The translations under genes were made by a program, and so were the position numbers. Under the pieces are notes generated by a model that did not search any database, was not told the DNA's origin, and saw only the letters and a list, made by a program, of their open reading frames with translations. Below, in pieces: positions 1 to 12,972 of a DNA stretch of 64,000 bases (positions within the stretch are counted from its first letter, which is position 1; the number at the start of each line of letters is the position of its first letter). The stretch comes from Stratiolaelaps scimitus (Eukaryota > Arthropoda > Arachnida > Mesostigmata > Laelapidae): contig JABWDB010000005.1 of NCBI GenBank assembly GCA_019614645.1, positions 7,534,001 to 7,598,000 of the forward strand, written 5' to 3'.

Positions 1-87
1 ATACACTCGACTCGTGAGGACTGCGCATGTCGTGTAACAATGAAAAATCATTTATCAACTTCAGTTGTTAACGCCTATTTTTCATTA

Positions 88-135
88 AACGCCTATTGGT
101 GCCCTCCGCCTGAGCGGAGGGCACCAATAGGCGTT
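88..135. repeat. Perfect 22-bp inverted repeat with 4-nt loop
   Basis: Left arm 88-109 and right arm 114-135 are exact reverse complements, separated by CTGA. The arms are GC-rich in the middle. A partial direct copy of the outer part (AACGCCTATT) sits just upstream at 70-79, and a second 10-bp inverted pair (AATGAAAAAT at 39-48, ATTTTTCATT at 77-86) is nested in front. Could be a MITE remnant or a structured transcript element. Confidence 0.85.
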
Positions 136-538
136 CAGGTGAAATTGAAAGGAAAGTCCCTTAAAGCTGGGAAGTAATGGACTTACGGGCGTGAAAAATG
201 TTGTGCTATGCGAAGGCAGTGCTTAGTGTTCATGTTTAGGAACATTTGATGCTCAAACGCAAAGCAACAGTACTACGATCCGCAAGATCGGCTTCGACGT
301 TCGAACCACTACAAGATACAATATTTTCTTTGTTTTTCCAACAGCCGAACGACGGGGTTACGTCACCGCCACTGTGGCTTCAGTCGATGCCAACGACGGG
401 TAATCGTAGTTTCAGCGAGCTCAGACAGAGATCATCTCGTCAGACGGAGATCATTCAATGCTTGCTTATCGATGAATGGCTTGATTGATTCCGTCATCGA
501 GTGGAAAGTCCCTGTACATACAATGTTTTATATTTCAG

Positions 539-775
539 TCAGACGAGCACCGTTTAGCTGCTGGTGGTCCTTCAGCATTACGGCTTCCCCAGAAAGCAGC
601 GGAACGAACAGCCCTTCGCGGCGTGTTTCAAACGTCTGCGTACAACCATCTCGAAATGGGAATTTGCCCTACGTGCACGGTCTTCGCCGCCAATGAGGAA
701 CTGTGTGAAATCTGCGAGGAGGCGCACTCGATCGTCTGTAGCTCTTCAGCAACGTGTTTGTATTACAGCGAGTAG
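539..775 (+). CDS. Possible terminal exon with NZF/RanBP2-like zinc ribbon (5' part outside window or unseen)
   Basis: A pyrimidine-rich tract ending tatatttcag is followed by 78 codons open to a TAG at 773-775. The peptide contains CPTCTVFAANEELCEICEEA, a C-x2-C-x9-C-x2-C ribbon with the CT and N positions of RanBP2-type (NZF) fingers, one residue shorter than the usual spacing. NZF modules in known proteins bind ubiquitin or RNA. Ahead of it is a Lys/Arg/Ala-rich stretch. Two other frames are also open across part of this interval, and I cannot find the preceding exon, so it remains a candidate. Confidence 0.35.
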   Translation, partial: SDEHRLAAGGPSALRLPQKAAERTALRGVFQTSAYNHLEMGICPTCTVFAANEELCEICEEAHSIVCSSSATCLYYSE

Positions 776-3700
776 AGATAAGGGCAGATAAATTGTGTGA
801 ATATGAGATACGTGGATGTGGGATTAAGCGGAATATATATGAATTCACGGAGATCTGATTGACCGCTGCGGGTAGGCGCGGACATCTCATGCCCCCTGTA
901 ACTGAGTTACGTGAAATGTTTTTTTTCTCTCCTAAAACAGATTGCGTAGCAAATTTTCAATTAGGCACATTAGGGACCTGTATGAAGTCAATCTGATTTT
1001 TGAAGAAGTATTTGTTTATGTCTATTTTAAAGAAATTAGCGTCCCGCAAGATGTGTTGCTTATCGGAAAACTGGAAGACAGCATCATGTACAATAAATAT
1101 GCATGATAGTTATAGGCTTGACCGACTAGAGAACAGCGAATTAGAGGCTCATTATATGATACAAAGACAGTTTGCCCGCTGGGAACTGTTAATTAGTGAC
1201 CGAGGCAAGACTATCTTCATTCGATACATACTCACACATTAATTTCAATTACACATTAAAGGTAGATCTACAATACGAGGCAGCATGCGATACGACACAA
1301 CTCCGGCAACTGTGTGCCAATCAAATTTGACGTTTCCAGCCTTAGTATTCCTAGTTTTAATCCGTCTTTACGGGCATTCGCTGATTTCAGCCATCATCTC
1401 CAGTGTTGACTTGACCAATCAATTGGGCTCAAGGTATGGCCGCTATGTCTAGCATGTAATTTCTATAGTACATACAAATGATTACTATTTCGTTTTATGC
1501 ATCTCCTCGGAGGTAGGTGAACCCCAAGTACCGGTTCGTGGTTAGAACGCAACCGTCAAATCACTGTTCATCCTGAACCCATACATATCGTAATGAATAA
1601 TGATCACCCTTTGAGGATATTGACCCGAGAAGATGGACACGCACAGCCGGGCGAATAGGCAAACCTCAGATTTCTCCTTTGCCTGAGAAGTGCTTTAGGC
1701 TCTCACGGCATAAAACACAATGGTAAAATATAATGATAATATAACAACAAGACAGATGCTAACTTGCCACTCGTTCTGCTGTTCGCGCCGTAGGCCACAA
1801 GGGCTGGTAGGATTCGTAAGCGTTTGGCACGGGGATTCGAGGCATCGTTGGGGCGACGTCACTGCTCCCGTTCAAACGATAGCTGCAACTGCGATTTGAA
1901 GAAGAGAACGCCTCACGCAACGTTTTGACACAGTTCCTCCTCGTCTGTGTCTTGATTTATCTCTTGTGTATTTGTTTTTGCGTGTGTGGTTTTTCATTGC
2001 TGCTCAGTTCTTTCTCGAAGATTTATGTCGGCTTCCTTAGCCAGGCTGCCTTAAGCTACACCGAGAACCGAAGCCAATGCAGAGAGAAGCTACCCGGTGG
2101 TTACTGCACAGGACATACATATACATATATATATATATATATATGGTTGCGTCGTTTGGCAATGTTGAGCGAATTCGAATTCACGGACATGCGATGCCCG
2201 GCTTGCGGTCGATTGGTGGTTCACGTTGTCGTCCTCCGTCCGGGTCAGTTGACCAACGCAGCGACTGAGTGAGTGACTGACCATCTCTTCAGGCGTCTCA
2301 TCCTCCGTTTTCGTGCAATGGACACTGCTCGCATGCTCCGTATGGTAGAAGGTTAGATGAGATTCGACCACCAACGTGACTTGACTTGGGCCAAAGTTTC
2401 AATATCCGCACTACAAGATAGGCACATCACGCACGCACGCATCCGAGTAAAGCTTCATCCTCCGCAGAGACCACTGCACCTCCGTGTACCTACTTCTTTA
2501 GAGCGAAGTGGAAACGGTGAACGGCACTCACCCACACACCACATACAAACACAAATACATATTCATATATGCACAGTGTATACAACGACCCAAGCAGGCG
2601 AATTCGTAGAGCGTGCAAGAGCTGGTGGCGGAAGTCGAAACAGAATCAACAGAGGTCGATTCGGGTACGAGTTGTCATGTATGACAACTCTCCGCTCTGT
2701 AACAACGATGCCATGAGATTGCAATGACGGACACTGTACGTGGATGGACCCGGGACGGCCGACCGTCTTTAAGGAGGCGACTAGCGCCAGAGATACTTCT
2801 GCCTGTTGTACACACAGGACGCCCCGCGCTCGCGCGTACAGCTGGCACGACGAAGCGGATTCTGCCGGCGAGCGAGTTCTGCCGTTTGAGTGTGCAACCC
2901 TGACGCAGAACTCGAACGTTACAACAACAACAGCAACAACAACAAAAATGACGATATAAGTCAGGCAGAGTTGCCTGAGCCGACCAACGAATGCCTGATG
3001 TGGCTGTTTTCGGCCTCGTCGATTATTTCCAGATTGCCAGTGCTATTGCTGCTGCTGCTCTTGTTTCGATGACAATTGCACTGGCTGCCAACACCCCTAG
3101 GGTTCATCGTCGTCAGCAGCCCGCTACTCCGGTTGGCTACCACTCTACACCACCAGAGTAGTCATCGGTTAAGCGGTGTTGGCACTCGCTGGCACGGAGT
3201 GGCGTGACAACGTTGGCTGTTAGCACTGAGTCGCGACTGTCGTACGCGGTCGGCGGCCGCGAGCAAGCCGAGAAACTAACGAGCTCTGCTTTCGGCCGGC
3301 CAGAGCGGAGCAGAGGGGAGCGCCACAATACGAGTGTTGACCAAGGAGCTGGCTAACGTTAATGTCAACTCGATGTCGTCCACGGTTGTCCGTGCAGAGT
3401 CACCTATAGCCGGCTGTATAGCATTGTCCGTCGGGTAGCCGCGACTTTTAGACGCCACAACGGTCAGCAGCATCGGCTGCGGCGGCTGCAGCGGCGGAGG
3501 CTGCTGCTGTTGCTGCGGCAGGGGAGGCGGCAGCGACAGCAGGAATCATAGATCGCTTAGGTAGTGACAGTCAGCCAGTTACCCAAACTCTTACACTTTT
3601 CGCGCGCCCCTCATATACTCTAGTCTAAAGCTAGTCGTGATGGGAGTTAACGCACAACAACGAGCTCGCTGGATTCACTGCAAAACTCAATGCTGATAGG

Positions 3701-6700
3701 TGGAATGGAATGGCGATCGCGAACTGTGCCGTTCGGCTCGACCGGCGTCAGACGTCTTCAGCTGAACAGTGAATGGATAGGGACCAACAGCAGCAGTAGC
3801 AGCAAGAGACAGCTCTCAAGTATCACCGTAGATCAAGCTTATCGACGTGCGATGAGCGGTAATTTCGCAAACTGCCTATAAGCGGCTAATTGTAATGGAC
3901 AAATGAAAGCAGTACTCCTTACAATCGCAGGCGTGCGCTGGATTAATCAACGAAACTGGGCGGGAGCTTGTTACTAATTGTGGAGAGCTTATACCACTGC
4001 CCCCACTGATATACAATATAATATTCATGCCAAGTGAACGGGGGCCACGCATTATTATTATTCTTAAGCATAATTATTATTAGTCTACGCGGAAGAGCTT
4101 CAAGATGGGCCACGGACGGTGGGCCGGCCGCCAAGCTGGTGACCATTGACACCGACAGTTCTGCCTGTTGTTCTGTTGGTTGAAGAATCTATGGCAAACA
4201 ACACCGTTTTCTCAGCTCCCAACAATGATCGACTTTCCATAGTATGCCAAATATATATAATATATTATACTGAATTGTTACTGCCTCCACCCAGCCATCA
4301 TCCCAACCCAGACGCAACGGTCTCGTTCAAGAGGATGTTGCTGCTGCTGCTGCCGCCGCCGCCATTAGCGCACGATGAGTTTTTTTGCTTGTTAGGCAAA
4401 ACCATCGCTCCGTTCGCCGCCTCCTTCGCATGAATTAGCGAACAAGCGATTCAAAGCTACGAGCTATGCAAACCCGCATCCATCGAAAACGATATTATTC
4501 AACCAGGGGATTAATGGATGGCGTCACCTGCACATTCTCAGCGTTCTCGGCTAAAGTGGCGGCGGCGGCGGTGACAGCGGCAGCACAAGCAACAGCAGTT
4601 CACCAGGCCATCTTTTGTCTCAGTCAGGTAACTGAAGATCGTATCCCAACTAAGAATCAACATGGAATGTGACTTCCTCACAGAGGCGGGAGATCGCCAG
4701 CGACGGCCGCCACCGCCGCCAAGAGGATCGGATCTCACGGCTGTTGTTCCATATTCGCTCTCCGTTACGCGATACTTTCTGGCAGCATGTCAACCCTCCG
4801 CATGCGAGTCACCAATTAAGCGAGTCAAGCGTCTCTGTGTGTGTTAACTCGAACAATATTTCGGTACGTTTGCGTGTTTGCTATTCTTGACTATTTGTCG
4901 CAACTGAAGCTGATACTGCAGTTCACTTTCGAGTCGCTCCGTCGTCTGTATTTCGACTATTTCGGGGCGAAGCGTTGATCATTTGTTATATTTGGTTGTG
5001 GCACATTTTGGTGGTGGTGGTGGTGCTGGTTTCCATGGCGCTGAAGCGCATCCAATTTGGACACACGGCGGCCTACGTTGGGGATGATGTCTATGGGGTG
5101 AATTGATAGGTGAACCGTTCTCATATTCGATGTCGAATAGTAACAACTGTTTCCATAGCTGAAATAGGATCGGTGTACCTGTACCAATAGTGTTGACTAC
5201 GTTCCGAGATGACATCGATCAAAGACATAATGAATATCGGGAAAACATCCCAGAAAGCCATTTCGGGTCGGAAATCGATTCGCAACGAAGTTGCCAGTAA
5301 GATTTGACGCTTAGACTGTCTGTGGTTGGCTAAAACCTCGTAGATATGTCAAAAAATCAATCCATATCACTGAAGATTAACATTGTGGTCCAGCATCGAG
5401 GTTCGACGAACGGGGTCGAGGATGTCTCGAGCAAGGTGTTATGGTTGTGACAGCGAGTGATTTAAAGCACTTCTCCTTTTAAAGATCAAGCAATCCGAGC
5501 TTTGATTGATCTGATTCTCTGGCTAGGCATATTCACCTTCTCGAATCAATATCCTCAATACACAAGCGGCGAAGGTCTACATCATCTATACTGAAACCCA
5601 TAGAAGATAGCGCGATTAACTCGCATCTTGCTGAGCTCTTACTGCAAACGCGAATTGAATCATCATTCGCATTTACAAGCCATGTCAGCTCGTTGTTTCA
5701 AAGGCAATTATGATTCAACATATTCACAAGCACATCTATTGACCTCTAGTAGCCTTAAATCGCTCTGGTCAGCTGTGAAGCCACCATGTAAATTTTTCAC
5801 GTATAAATAACATGCAATGTCATGTAGGTATGCATACAATACTATATGTTCAAGAATAGTTATTAGTAGGAGAAAAATCCTACAACAGCAGGCACGGGTC
5901 CCGAACGTCGCGCGATGTTAGTAAATCCATGATACTGACAAGGCGTGACGGGAGCAATACGCTGATGGGTCGCTGATGAGTCGAAGGGCGTCAGATGTGC
6001 ATTTTTGGTCAACAATCAGCCTACAAAGTCATCTGCTCATCGACTAAATGGCCCACGTTTCTAATTACGCGCGCCATATGACAAAGTTATAATTTGGCTT
6101 TGTTTGCACACGTGCTGTTGGTAGGGAAACAGCGAGATCATTCGGTCATTTCGATTAAACTTCCATTCAACTCAATGATTTAACAGCGAACGCCAATGAG
6201 CTGGATGCGACGACAAGTGATGACAGAGGGGGAAGACACACAAAAGCACAATAACGGGACGATAATGCTAATTAATGCAAGGTCGTAACTTTTTTTTGTT
6301 TACGAAAACACCATTTTCACATGCAATCCACCGGAAACCGTTTATCAGCATTTTTGTCTCATTACAAGGGCTGGACATCGGATGGTGTGAAGATATTTTT
6401 ACAGAGGGGGGTGTAAATGCTCAGAGGACACGAGGATTGTGCAAATCTGCATAATCTCGACAGCGCAAATGATAACCGGAAGCTTTAGCGTGGCTACCTT
6501 GAATAGTCAGCGGGTTGAATATCAGGCGAAGGCCGTTGTTGTTCTTGAACAATGCGGTCAATTGTCAAGCTGCAAGGGGACACTGTTTGGAGGGGTCGGT
6601 CAACAGCAGGATCGATACCAAATCATCCACCTATAGTAAAGTCAGTTCGCGTCACAAATACGGAAACGTTATTATGCAATACGTGCAAGCAATTACTGCC

Positions 6701-8688
6701 CTTTCCGCAGTCATTTGCCAGTCAGCGGCGAATTACGCCATATAATAACTTTGATACGATTCGTCTTCTCTCCTATAACAGATATAGGTACAATGACGAC
6801 TCCGATGCTGGGATAACATCATAAGTGTGAAATTAGGGCGATCTCTGCAGCGGAACTTGTCCTCAACACGTTGGATTGGCTGCTGAATGGGTGCGTCTGT
6901 CAAACGAAAAACCATTCTCTGCCAGCTGTGCACGAGGTCTAACCTGTGCAGACATTCGCTTGTTCCTTAACCGGCGTGACACAACCACGATTGCGTTTTC
7001 GTAAAACCTAACCTAATTTGTACTAATGACAGATTCCTACTCGCTCCATAACGACAGGTAAATCTATTGCTCTTATATCAGCTGTGATTTCACCTTGTGG
7101 CAATGATGTCCAATCAATGTAATCGTTGCTATTGCTCATCTCGTTGTCGTGATGTCGTCGTCGTCGGCAGAATCACATGATCGACACATTGATAATGATG
7201 ATGGCCACCGCTTAATTCTTGATTCGGCCCTCCCGACCAAATCGGGTCCAATCGACATCTGTGTTCTTGCCATCTCTCAATATGCGCGGAGTGAGACGAG
7301 CATAAGGCGAACTGACACGAACATTGTACTATATTAGCAGCAGTCCAGCCACAACAGGTTCAAGCCACACCAACAGACAAGGCAACGGCAGGACAAGCTG
7401 CCAACCAACCTAGAGCCTATTATACTTGCGTAGGCCATGCCCGGCCGGGCAGTGCCAAGAAGCACCAAATCGACTTCCTGCCGCCTTGTACATGTGTTGC
7501 TGCCGTCGTCGTCGTCGTTGCTCGGTCACAACTACTCGTCGTTAGTTCGCAGGATAGACTCTATTTGCTCAGATCAACATTAGATAACAGCGCCTACGGC
7601 GTCAGCATCAAGACTGTCTTGTCTATGTGGATTTGCTGCTGAGAAGACGAGCCTGACGCATCCCAAGCTTTGCGCACGCTTGCCAGGCCGCCCCGCTCCT
7701 GCACTTGACGCAAATTAAGGCACAAGGAGCATTGGCGGCAGTGACTGCTGCTGCTGCTGCCACTGAAGCAACAGCTTCGGCTGGTCGATCGGTTGGCCAG
7801 CTGACCTAAGTGCCTGGCTCTACCTACAACCCGCAGGTTGGCTGATCAGCTTCATCACGGCAGTGGTTGTTGTTGTTATTGTTGTTGTTGGTGTAATGCC
7901 CGAATTGCTGTTCATGCATTGCACCGCCAATCAACCAATCCGATTAATAGACGTGTCTGACAAAGAAATAGCTCTCCCATTGCTGCACTGACTGCTCGGC
8001 CTGAGGCATTTATTTATGATTAGACTGAACAACAGATTGGAGCGGTATCAATGTAAATAGAGTGGTAGCAACATGAATTACGAAGTAAGTGATCTATCGA
8101 TCATTATGTGGTTACGTTAAGTCAAGCCGAAACGAGAGGCGAAGCGAGAAACTACTAACTGAATTGTAACATTCTATTATAGAACGCCTTCGCTCTCGCT
8201 CTGCAAACAAGCGGGCCTTGTAACAAGCCTGATCATTCGAGGACTTTAGACAAGCTGAAATGACAAATTGCTGTTTATCATCACACTACGTACAAGTGCC
8301 TCGTAGCGCAGCTCTCAAAGTAATAACGGACATTTACAGATCAAGGCGCGATAAATGAAATCCGAACTAATGGAAGATGTGAAACACAAATAATCTTCGG
8401 AAAGATCAATGTTTCCCTGCGCCTTTGGGTGATCCGCAATCTTATTGATATATAAAGTGTTTACAAAGTGTAAGATTTCCGTCTAAATCCAATGACCAAC
8501 CTGGGCATTGACTATCTCTCAGCACGGTGCGAAATCTTAGGTAATAGATGATAAATATATTAAACGTTACAATAGGTCGGAATTTCTAGGGATTATGGGG
8601 GTGGGGGGGGTGAGGACGACAATGTCCCGAGGAAGGCGATGGCATTGCCTCTCTGCACAGCGAGGGACAGGCGCTGCAGGATGATAAA

Positions 8689-8730
<42 letters not shown>

Positions 8731-10830
8731 ACCATCTCTATTATTAGAGGCGCCCCCTGTGTGCACCGCACCTGGGGCGAAGCGTGTTCCATTATTACAT
8801 ATGATACCTGCCAATATATATATATATATATCGATTTTCGTTCACCCACCGCGAGATTGGGTGCTCTGCATGTGTGAAATGCCGACCGAAGTTGTATACC
8901 GTCGGTGCCGACGGAAGAATATTTTTCGCAGGCGCCGCACGAACAGCGAACAATTTCAAGCGGGTCGTGTAGTCTGCGGTGTCGCCAACAAACGCATCTC
9001 GACGCTATGAAAACAGAAATCGACCCTTCTTAGGGAAGACGCACGCAAGTTTTAGGCGTTCCCAGTTTTCGGCCCTTGGCGAGTGACAACGAATTTATGA
9101 CGCTGGCCTTGACCTCGTCCCACACGCATTGTTCATATTGTTCACTTTTCGTTAATTTGAAGTATGAATTTCATTTCATTTTTCAATTTGAAATATGAAC
9201 GCCACCGATTCTCTAATCGGTGACAGGATCATGAAATCCATTCGTCGCCAACGATTCCATCCAGTTAAATCAAACGGGAGCGGCCGCAAAAATGACTCGT
9301 CTTGCCTGTGACCTACGCGCCGGCCAGTATCCCAACAACATCGATATTTGTTAGCACAGAAAAACACAGTCGTGCAACCAACGGTAGTGGTGGTCATTTC
9401 CGTGGACTGAACGAGCGAGAGACGGAGAGTTCAAGTTGACCTCATCATCTGAACCGCAATCTCAACGACGTTCGGGTTCTCATTCATAAAAATGAATAAA
9501 AAAGAACTAAAAGGGAATGTTCATTAGTAAAATTAATCATAAAACCTACCTCCTCCTTCTCCCTCACAGGACGATGATAGGAGTCAATTATTGGATTATA
9601 TAATGAAGTTAAGGCGACAGCTCTGTAACCGGTGGTGACCACCCATAGCCTAAGCAATCGATGCCACGCGTTGGACCAATATCATCTGGTCAACAGCGAA
9701 GCGGCGGCGTTACTACCTCTCAAGGCCAAAACACCTTGCCAAACATTCAAGCGTGGCCACTGATAAATACTCTATAATACTTTACGGCTGTAAGTATTAT
9801 ATATAGGATATTTATTACCAACCGTAAGCACCCAGTGAATGTTTCCATAACGTGTGCAACTCACCGGTTGGTCTGGAATCAATCGATATGGTTTTTTTTT
9901 TTAATTGAACCGATGACATGTTGGCCAGGAGTCGAAGTTAAAACCAAAAATGAACACAGGAACGAGATCGCGAAGGGATAATGTCTAATTATAGTAACGA
10001 CAGTGCAGCTCAATGCGCCACCGCATGACAATAGCGGTAGCAGTAATTGACATTGATCAGAGGGAATAGTTGTCTCCAAATGTGCCGTCTCGTGGCGTTC
10101 CAGCTGTCGATTGGCAAAAAGGCTACCTTGAATCGCCGGGGAAGGCAGATCGAATTGTGCTGCCATGTACTGTATCCTCCCGACGATACCAGCCATATAC
10201 CGGCACGCTCGCTCACCCGTACACACGGCAAATTGATCTCCAAACAAAAAGTGTGCGGTTAGGTTGTATTCGAAGATAGCGACATAGGGTTCGAGAAGTC
10301 AGAAACAACGATTAATGAGTAACAGATATCGGAGGCTACTGTTCGAACGGATGAATACGACTCTGTCTCTCTCTGTCTCTCTCTGTCGCTCTCTGAGTGG
10401 TGACAATTGTGTCTGAATGGGTGGTCCTATAGACGTTAAGATATTGAATACGAGCGACAGACATTACTGGATCAAAGATAGCGGCAGCGATAAATAGCCC
10501 TCACAAAACCTATATGTATAATAGCTCAACGAGATACTACCGAATCTGGCTATGGGGAGTCGTTTTCTGTTTTTGTCACCGATCGCCGACAACCGCTTCC
10601 GTGAAGGTTCAAGGACGGAGGTAATTCGTTTGTCGAGTTCTTCTGTTTCATAGACTCCATACACTGGACTAATAACGCCGAACCTCATTATACGCGCATG
10701 CATGCAATTTGTTGTACCTTTACAGCGAACGATATCCGATCCCCTCGACGGTGACTGGTACCGTTATTAACTTGCCAGATCACCCTGCTGACGCAGCCTA
10801 CATTCATTAGTAGGTAAAATGAAAGATGTT
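776..10830. other. Non-coding stretch, no supported gene
   Basis: All frames are short and interrupted, and no splice-bounded frame with domain-like content was found. Contents: (AT)n at 2125-2144, 8692-8727 and 8813-8831, small CAG/CAA runs near 2930, 3050, 3490 and 4340, GTT runs near 7870, and a CT/GTCT tract at 10362-10394. Likely intergenic or a long intron. Confidence 0.6.
8692..8727. repeat. (AT)n microsatellite
   Basis: About 36 bases; a second, shorter tract follows at 8813-8831. Confidence 0.95.
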
Positions 10831-10837
10831 GCAGCTT

Positions 10838-11160
10838 GCTATATCAATCTATTAAAGTTGTCGACATTTTCACAGCGGGCGGGGGCCATCCAGGGATAAA
10901 ATGCCGTTCGAGATTCTTCTCCCCGAGTCCAATTGCTCCAATATCGATGGACTACCAGACAGTTCGTTATGAGAACACGTAGAGACGTCGAACCGTAAGG
11001 TGCCAGCCGTATAGGGGTGCTGTCCGTCAACCTCGAGTGACACTGATGCTGTTGGCCAGCCTGAACTGCTAGCATAACATATATCACATTGTACTTGGCT
11101 GTCGTATGAGCCAAATGAGTTCCTCAATGACCGAAATGCCACGGGGAATATTTCTTCCAA
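10838..11160 (-). other. Interval open in two overlapping minus frames
   Basis: Both frames stay open for over 90 codons, one with FDVSTCSHNELSGSPSILEQ, the other with YWSNWTRGEESRTAFYPWMA. An acceptor-like ctggccaacag lies inside. One of the two may be an exon, but nothing decides which. Confidence 0.2.
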
Positions 11161-12943
11161 TCAATAATAGAACACACACACTCTCTTTCCCTCTATCACT
11201 CTCCCTGTCTCTATCTCTCTCTCACTCTATTATAAAAATCCATATACAGATATTTCGTTTGTGATTCGTGGAGACATGAAGATGTTATTCGTACAAATGT
11301 AACACTACCTACGCATAGAGTGTGCGATAGATGGAACGAAATAGCAGAAAAAAGCTCCCTTCGGAGGAAACCCACGAGCGAGCATTCGTACGTGTATATA
11401 TATATATATATTTAGTGTGGTTCGATGAATACGTACCTTGCGGCACCCCGCACACAACTGGCGCAGTCCCACCCAATTGGCGTTCGTCGAGTTTAGTAAT
11501 ATCAGTAGTAGTAGTAGCGGCTGTTGTATTACAGGACTAACAACAACTGAAGCCAGGGCCGTGTTCAACCTTGTTCTTGCACAGGGTTCACAAGTGGCTA
11601 CTGCTGCTGCTGCTGGTGCGGCTTCGGCCGCCGCGGCTCTCGCCGCGGAAGAAGACCTTCTTAGCTCGCATCGGAGTTCAAGTGAGCCACATCACTGACG
11701 AGGGGTCCACGAAGAACTGAGCCGACCGAAACGGGGGAGGCGGGGGCTATCTATAGGCAGCGACCTTGCATTCTCTTTATGCTGCTCGCTTCCTCGCCCT
11801 CCGTCTGGCTATGGTGCACCCGCTCGCCCGCTCGGAATCTCCGAGGTCGCTGACGTTGAAAGCTACGAGAGGAGTGGGTACACTTGAGTTTGGTCTTGCT
11901 TCTCTTTCGATAGCTGTCTGTCTACGTCTGTGTTTTGCGAGTGTGCCTACCGTCTCGCCAACACTCACTGATAGTTTCGTCGCGCTGCAATGAAATGGGA
12001 GGAGAGCCTCTTCATCATCGCCAGCAGCAGGAGCCGCCGCACCCCAACCACCATCCCCCGCACTCACTTTCCCTTGTACACTGGCACCCGCAGAGGGTAC
12101 CGACGCACTTTACACTCGATGTCCGATGCTTGAGGTCGTGCTGGGCGGAGGGTCGGCGTCTTCGATCGACTTCGCTAGGGCTTTCGTAGCTGAGGTCGTC
12201 CAGCTTCGCTTGGCGAAAACGCAGCACCCTGTTCAGTCCCGTCGTCTAGCCCGAAAAAAAAGTGATATGCTGATATTGATGCCGTATACTGATGAGTGAC
12301 GGTTTCCCATCGATGTCCACGGATTCTGATAGGTGAACGCGGTACAGCAAGCTGGTTGGCTGGCTGCGCTGCCCGAATCGGATCAGGTTTTCGCTCGGGT
12401 CAGAGCAGTCGGGGGTGGCCAACCTTACAGCGGCCTGCGCCGGGCCGGTTGCAAAGAATCGGCTCGTCGGAATCCCACAGCAGCGGAGTCAAGGCAGCAA
12501 GAGATGCGAGCACTGTCCGGCACTCGGACGACTCGAGTCCGCCGATGATCAGGATCAGCCGTCAGAGCTAGAAGAGCATAAAGAAGAACGGAGATATCGT
12601 CATTTTGCAGCACTCACTCGCCTTTCTGCCCCACCCAAATACCTCTTTTCCACCATCTTCCACTTGCCAATACATATTCACTTGATACATGCGCAACTGC
12701 GCGGTCAGGTCGCTGCTGATCCGCATAGAGCGCGCACAACGTTACACGACGACCAAACTACCTGTCCTCGAACCCACCTCTCTATCGATCCCTTTCTCCT
12801 TTATTTCTCTCGCTCGCTCTCGGAGAACTCCTCAACTCAATATGCACACTACATAACAGTCGAGATGAGAAAAACTGACGAACGAGATTATTATATAATA
12901 CTCGAATACAATCGAAGCGCGGTAGGCCCGCACCTGCTCCCCT

Positions 12944-12972
12944 GCCGCCGCCGCCGCCGCCGCCGCCGCCGC
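12944..12972. repeat. (GCC)n triplet repeat
   Basis: Nearly ten GCC units. Would encode a poly-Arg, poly-Ala or poly-Gly run if translated, but no supported gene covers it. Confidence 0.95.

Noticed and set aside
4985..5130. Gly-rich plus-strand frame resembling a glycine-rich cuticle protein
   Set aside because: A stop follows soon after, and the Gly run is a simple GGT repeat.
8739..8754. 16-base match TATTATTAGAGGCGCC shared with 32943-32958
   Set aside because: Flanks do not match; too short to call a repeat family.
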